Shown piece by piece: positions 63,321 through 64,000 of a stretch of DNA of 64,000 bases. The stretch covers positions 46,853,291 to 46,917,290 of the forward strand of contig CP154956.1 of the NCBI GenBank assembly GCA_039621445.1. Direction: 5' to 3'. The stretch comes from Euglena gracilis (lineage: Eukaryota > Euglenida > Euglenophyceae > Euglenales). The first letter of the stretch is position 1. Each line of letters opens with the position of its first letter. The position numbers and the translations under genes were made by a program. The notes under the pieces are model-generated. The model made no database searches. It was not told the DNA's origin and saw only the letters and a program-made list of their open reading frames with translations.

Positions 63321-64000
63321 AAATGACCGATGCATTTGAATGTGTTTGTGCTGTGTGAGAAGGTGGGCGATAGAGGAGAATGATAGGGGGTTTGAGCGCT
63401 GCTGTGCCAGAAGCTGGGTTGGTACTTTTGAACTATTCAGGCGCCGGGGAGGAAGTGGCTGTTCCAATAAGACGAATCGTGGGTGGCAGGCTGTGGAGCC
63501 TGAGTGACCTTGCACTCAGTGCACAAAGTGGGGTTTTTTGCGATGTTGACAGAAAGACTTTTTGCGGCTGAACAATGCCCTCCATCTGCCCGGTGGCATG
63601 TAGCTGTCTGGTTGGTTGCAAATTACCGAAAAAAAGGTGTGTCAGCATTGTCGTTCCTTCTCCGTCATTGTTTATGGACCCTTTCAATTTCTCAATTCCA
63701 TTCGCTCATCCCCAAAGTTGTGTGCTTCAAATCCTGGGTGAGGAAAGGGGGGTGACGAGCTTCTTTAAAACACTTTTTCGGCGCCCAAAGCTGTTTCCTC
63801 AGCTGTGATTCCCAGGGTTTATCTGGCAACTGTTCTTTTCCAAACAGAAATTTTCCGAGTTCCAAAAGTCGGCCAAAAAGGAGGGCCCCTCAGGCATGCT
63901 TAACTGCGAGGCAAGTGGGAGGAATCTCCGGCAGTGCCACTTGTGCTCACAACGCCCAGGACAAGACACGTCTGGATATGAAGAGTCACACACCAGGGGG
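63321..64000. other. No gene recognised
   Basis: Unique-looking sequence with several short open frames. None resembles a known family and I see no convincing splice signals. Confidence 0.35.

Overview
This window looks like nuclear DNA of a euglenid alga, or a close relative with the same kind of splicing. The main reason is splicing. Several genes whose reading frames can be followed are interrupted by introns that lack GT-AG borders. Their ends are complementary, with CAG at intron positions +4 to +6 and CTG near -8 to -6. That is the signature described for euglenid nonconventional introns. Exons are short, very GC-rich at third codon positions, and scattered in kilobases of repeats. Ordinary GT-AG introns also occur, some only 42-46 bp. 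There are no bacterial operons and I recognised no tRNA or rRNA gene.

Layout. 0.3-1.7 kb: an LTR-like repeat and a retrotransposon integrase remnant. 1.7-8.0 kb: a macrosatellite with a conserved 85-bp hairpin, a 19-bp minisatellite and an inserted element carrying a PHD-like finger. 8.2-17.1 kb: a very large inverted repeat (arms about 2.9 kb) whose centre holds a 2-kb direct duplication; it contains copies of an unusual mobile element. 18.1-24.6 kb, minus strand: part of an acyl-CoA dehydrogenase gene, five exons split by nonconventional introns. 28.2-42.7 kb, plus strand: GC-rich exons of one or more unidentified genes, the first predicting a membrane protein. Their introns hold a second satellite locus (33.8-36.8 kb) and a hAT transposase remnant (38.4-39.1 kb). 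44-47 kb: repeats including a second LTR-like copy. 47.6-49.1 kb, minus strand: a pogo-type transposase pseudogene interrupted by a MITE. 49.7-51.7 kb: a second hAT transposase gene with a frame-preserving nonconventional intron. 51.7-55.2 kb: inverted-repeat elements and a nested MITE. 56.6-59.4 kb: two more copies of the PHD-finger element. 60-64 kb: mostly unassigned sequence and one long-TIR element.

Two things deserve most attention. First, nonconventional introns in three independent coding contexts, plus two further sites, share one repeated sequence beginning CAGGGCGGTCC. They behave like a transposable intron (introner) family. Second, a mobile-element family recurs in four places with the same architecture: inverted ends, subterminal tandem repeats and one small gene. 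That gene carries an N-terminal helical domain faintly like a tyrosine-recombinase core-binding domain and a C-terminal PHD-like zinc finger. I cannot match it to a named superfamily.
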